Assembly (NCBI GenBank): GCA_963565915.1
Contig: OY751491.1
Coordinates: 248,001-312,000 of the forward strand
Source: Entoloma clypeatum
Lineage: Eukaryota > Basidiomycota > Agaricomycetes > Agaricales > Entolomataceae
Length of the DNA: 64,000 nt
Direction: 5' to 3'
The translations under genes and the position numbers were made by a program. This document shows, piece after piece, positions 62,016 through 64,000 of this stretch. The notes under the pieces are model-generated. The model was not told the origin of the DNA. It did not search any database and saw nothing but the letters and a program-made list of their open reading frames with translations. The first letter of the stretch is position 1. Every line of letters begins with the position of its first letter.

Positions 62016-64000
62016 CAGTGCTTTTTGCTTGGCCAAACGATGACTTGGAGCTAAACAAAAATCACCTCGATGATAGCATGGGTGGAGGTTATAGAGGATT
62101 ACCTTGTTTGTGTGGTTGCGAAGTGGACTTGTTGGTGATGGAGTCTTGTCAAATAAAGGAACAGCCGATGAAGATTGTGCCTCAGAGCCAGAGACCTATA
62201 TGCCCCTTCGTATCTGAGGAGGCCATGATGAGAAGCTGCTTGCCAAGAAGCCTTTCATCATCAAGTTTCCAAACAAAAATGCGGGTTGGGCCTATCGCCG
62301 TGATGCCTCCAGCACAAATGACTTGTACACCAAAGATCTGGGATCTGATGAACCGGAATAACATGTATGCACCGTTTTCTTCGAAACTAGATTGGGAGGT
62401 TGGAAAATGGGCCAAGCTTCATGGGCCCAGCTCAACAGCATTTACAGAACTGATGAAGATTGATGGGGTGAGTAGATCTTCTGATAATGCAGGAAAGTAG
62501 GCTTATAGTTATGAACAGGTCGTCGAATGTCTTGGATTGTCCTTCAAGAATTCAGTTCAACTAAATCAGCTCATCAACCACACTCTCCCTGGCTGCCCAC
62601 ACTTTGAACAACATGAAATCATGATTGATAATGAAGTCTTCAATGTTTACCTGTGCGACACATTGGCCTGCATAGGCGCCCTGTTTGGTGATCCGGATTT
62701 TGCGCTATACCTTGTTTTCACCCCAGAGCGACACTACACAAGTGAGGAGAAGATAACTCGCATGTATCATGACATGCACACTGGGTGATGGTGGTGGGCA
62801 ACGCAGGTGATGAGTTTGTTTGCGCTTGTGGGCATGCTGTTGATTGTACTCATGCAGGAAGAAGTTGACCGTGCAAAGCCTGGTGCAACTATTGTTCCTC
62901 TCATCATCTCAACGGACAAGACCCAGCTTACGCTTTTCCGCAACAAGAGCACATATCCTGTGTACCTAACAATTGGAAACATCCCAAAAGAAATTCGCCC
63001 GAAACCCTCATCCCGCGCATATGTTTTGATCGGTTATCTGCCCACTACTTGCCTTGAGCGCGTTACCAACACCGCCTCACGACGCCGACTTCTATCCAAC
63101 CTTTATTATGTGTGTATGGGCCACATCTTTTCTTCCCTCCAGTCTGCTGTTGAAGATGGTGTTTTTATGATGACAGGCGACGGCAAAACTCACCGAAATC
63201 ACCCAATCTTGGCCTGCATCGTGAGTGATTACCCAGAACACATTCTAACAACTTGTATCTTCTCTGGCGAGTGCCCAACATGCCCAGTCCATCGCGACGA
63301 GCTTGGAGATTTTGATCGTGATAACCCCCCTGCACTCCGTAAACTTGACCATGTATTAGAGGCCCTCGACTCCTTTGATACTGATCCTGCTGGCTTTCTC
63401 CAAACCTGCAAGGCTGCTGGCGTTAAGCCTGTTGTCGACCCCTTCTGGAAGGATCTACCTTATGTCCACATCTACCGCTCCATTACCCCCGATGTCTTGC
63501 ATCAACTATATCAGGGCGTTATGAAACACCTCATTGGCTGGGTTATCGATGCTTGTGGGGCTGCTGAGATTGATGCTCGATGCCGCCATATGCCGCCCAT
63601 GGAGCTGGGCATTCACGAGTCATTCAACCTTCCAAAACTCCACTGGGCTGCTCATTACGTCTCTGCCATCAAGCTTTATGGGACAACAGATAACATGAAC
63701 ACTCAGTATACCGAACGACTCCATATCGATTTTGCCAAGGACGCCTATGCCGCCTCTAACCGCAAAGATGAGTTTTCCCAGATGACGTTATGGCTCGAAC
63801 GAAAGGAGAAGATTCTTCAACATTCCCAGTACATCAAATGGCAGGAAAGTGGATCCCCGGGCTTCAAGAAAGCAGAATGGCTCCCGCCTGGCCTTGAGCT
63901 CGATCGTTCCCTCCGTATGGCCAAGCACCCTTCCATACGGGTGGTTAGATTTGATGAACTTGGCCAGATTTATGGGGCCCCATTCTTTCAGACAGCATTG
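62016..64000 (+). pseudogene. Plavaka-type DNA transposase, decayed and cut by the window edge
   Basis: Recognisable blocks in order: KPFIIKFPNKNAGWAY, then after a one-base frame change near 62355 NMYAPFSSKLDWEVGKWAKL, an intron (GTGAGT..ACAG near 62468-62519), VECLGLSFKNS, LFGDPDFALYLVFTPERHYT, YHDMHTG, a TGA (near 62788), WWWATQ, a second intron, and then a frame open from 62858 to the end (381 codons) with STDKTQLTLFRNKSTYPVYL, TIGNIPKEIRPKPS, ILACIVSDYPEH and CPTCPVHRDELGDFD. These are hallmarks of Plavaka transposases of Agaricomycetes (CACTA-like). The nonsense codon and frame change indicate decay. The C-terminal part is outside the window. Confidence 0.8.

Overview
The window looks like nuclear DNA of an Agaricomycete (mushroom-forming basidiomycete). 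The support is: host genes with many introns of about 45-90 nt with GT(G/A)AG(T)-type donors; a CCAAT-binding HAP3/NF-YB gene; a fungalysin (M36) protease; an HNH-endonuclease gene of the type common in Agaricomycetes; a DUF6532-like gene; and a Plavaka-type DNA transposase. There is no bacterial-style operon structure, and I recognised no rRNA, tRNA or CRISPR array.

Layout. 1-12.3 kb holds two minus-strand copies (A partial, B complete) of one Ty3/Gypsy chromodomain family, here called Gypsy-1, separated and followed by low-complexity, minisatellite and inverted-repeat DNA up to 14.8 kb. 15-32.4 kb is the host gene island. It holds a papain-fold-like protein with a very acidic tail, a hypothetical gene, hap3, a secreted M36 metallopeptidase, two tandemly duplicated small secreted cysteine-rich proteins, a hemerythrin-like HHE protein, a long serine-rich conserved protein, a lectin-like small protein and an HNH nuclease gene. 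A hAT-like non-autonomous element with an 8-bp target duplication sits on the stop codon of the HNH gene.

33.8-55.4 kb is one host gene (DUF6532-like, minus strand) split by a three-level nest of retrotransposons. Copia-1 (34650-54241) contains Copia-2 (36705-50513), which contains Gypsy-2 (39979-47024). Every level has matching 5-bp target-site duplications. Gypsy-2 has intact gag and pol and LTRs differing at only two sites that I saw. 55.5-62.0 kb is a complete plus-strand Gypsy-1 copy (C), inserted next to or within a decayed Plavaka transposase gene that runs off the right edge.

Most unusual points. (1) Copia-2 has a 278-codon leader ORF that starts inside the 5' LTR, reads through the primer-binding site and encodes hydrophobic plus Cys-rich segments. 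(2) Gypsy-2 carries a spliced antisense gene with a Zn2Cys6-like motif between pol and its 3' LTR. (3) Both Gypsy families have the geometry of Tf1-type self-priming: an 11- or 12-nt LTR segment about 33 nt downstream of a TATA box is exactly complementary to a site 2 nt inside the 5' LTR. (4) Gypsy-2 gag ends in an in-phase A-AAA-AAA heptamer directly before its stop, which leads into the pol frame. (5) Gypsy-1 has an extra intact 122-aa ORF after pol and a long ATG-less leader frame before gag. (6) Where the ancestral codon can be read from a sister copy, inactivating stops are almost all CGA to TGA, pointing to CpG methylation and deamination. All family names are from motif recognition by eye; no database search was run.
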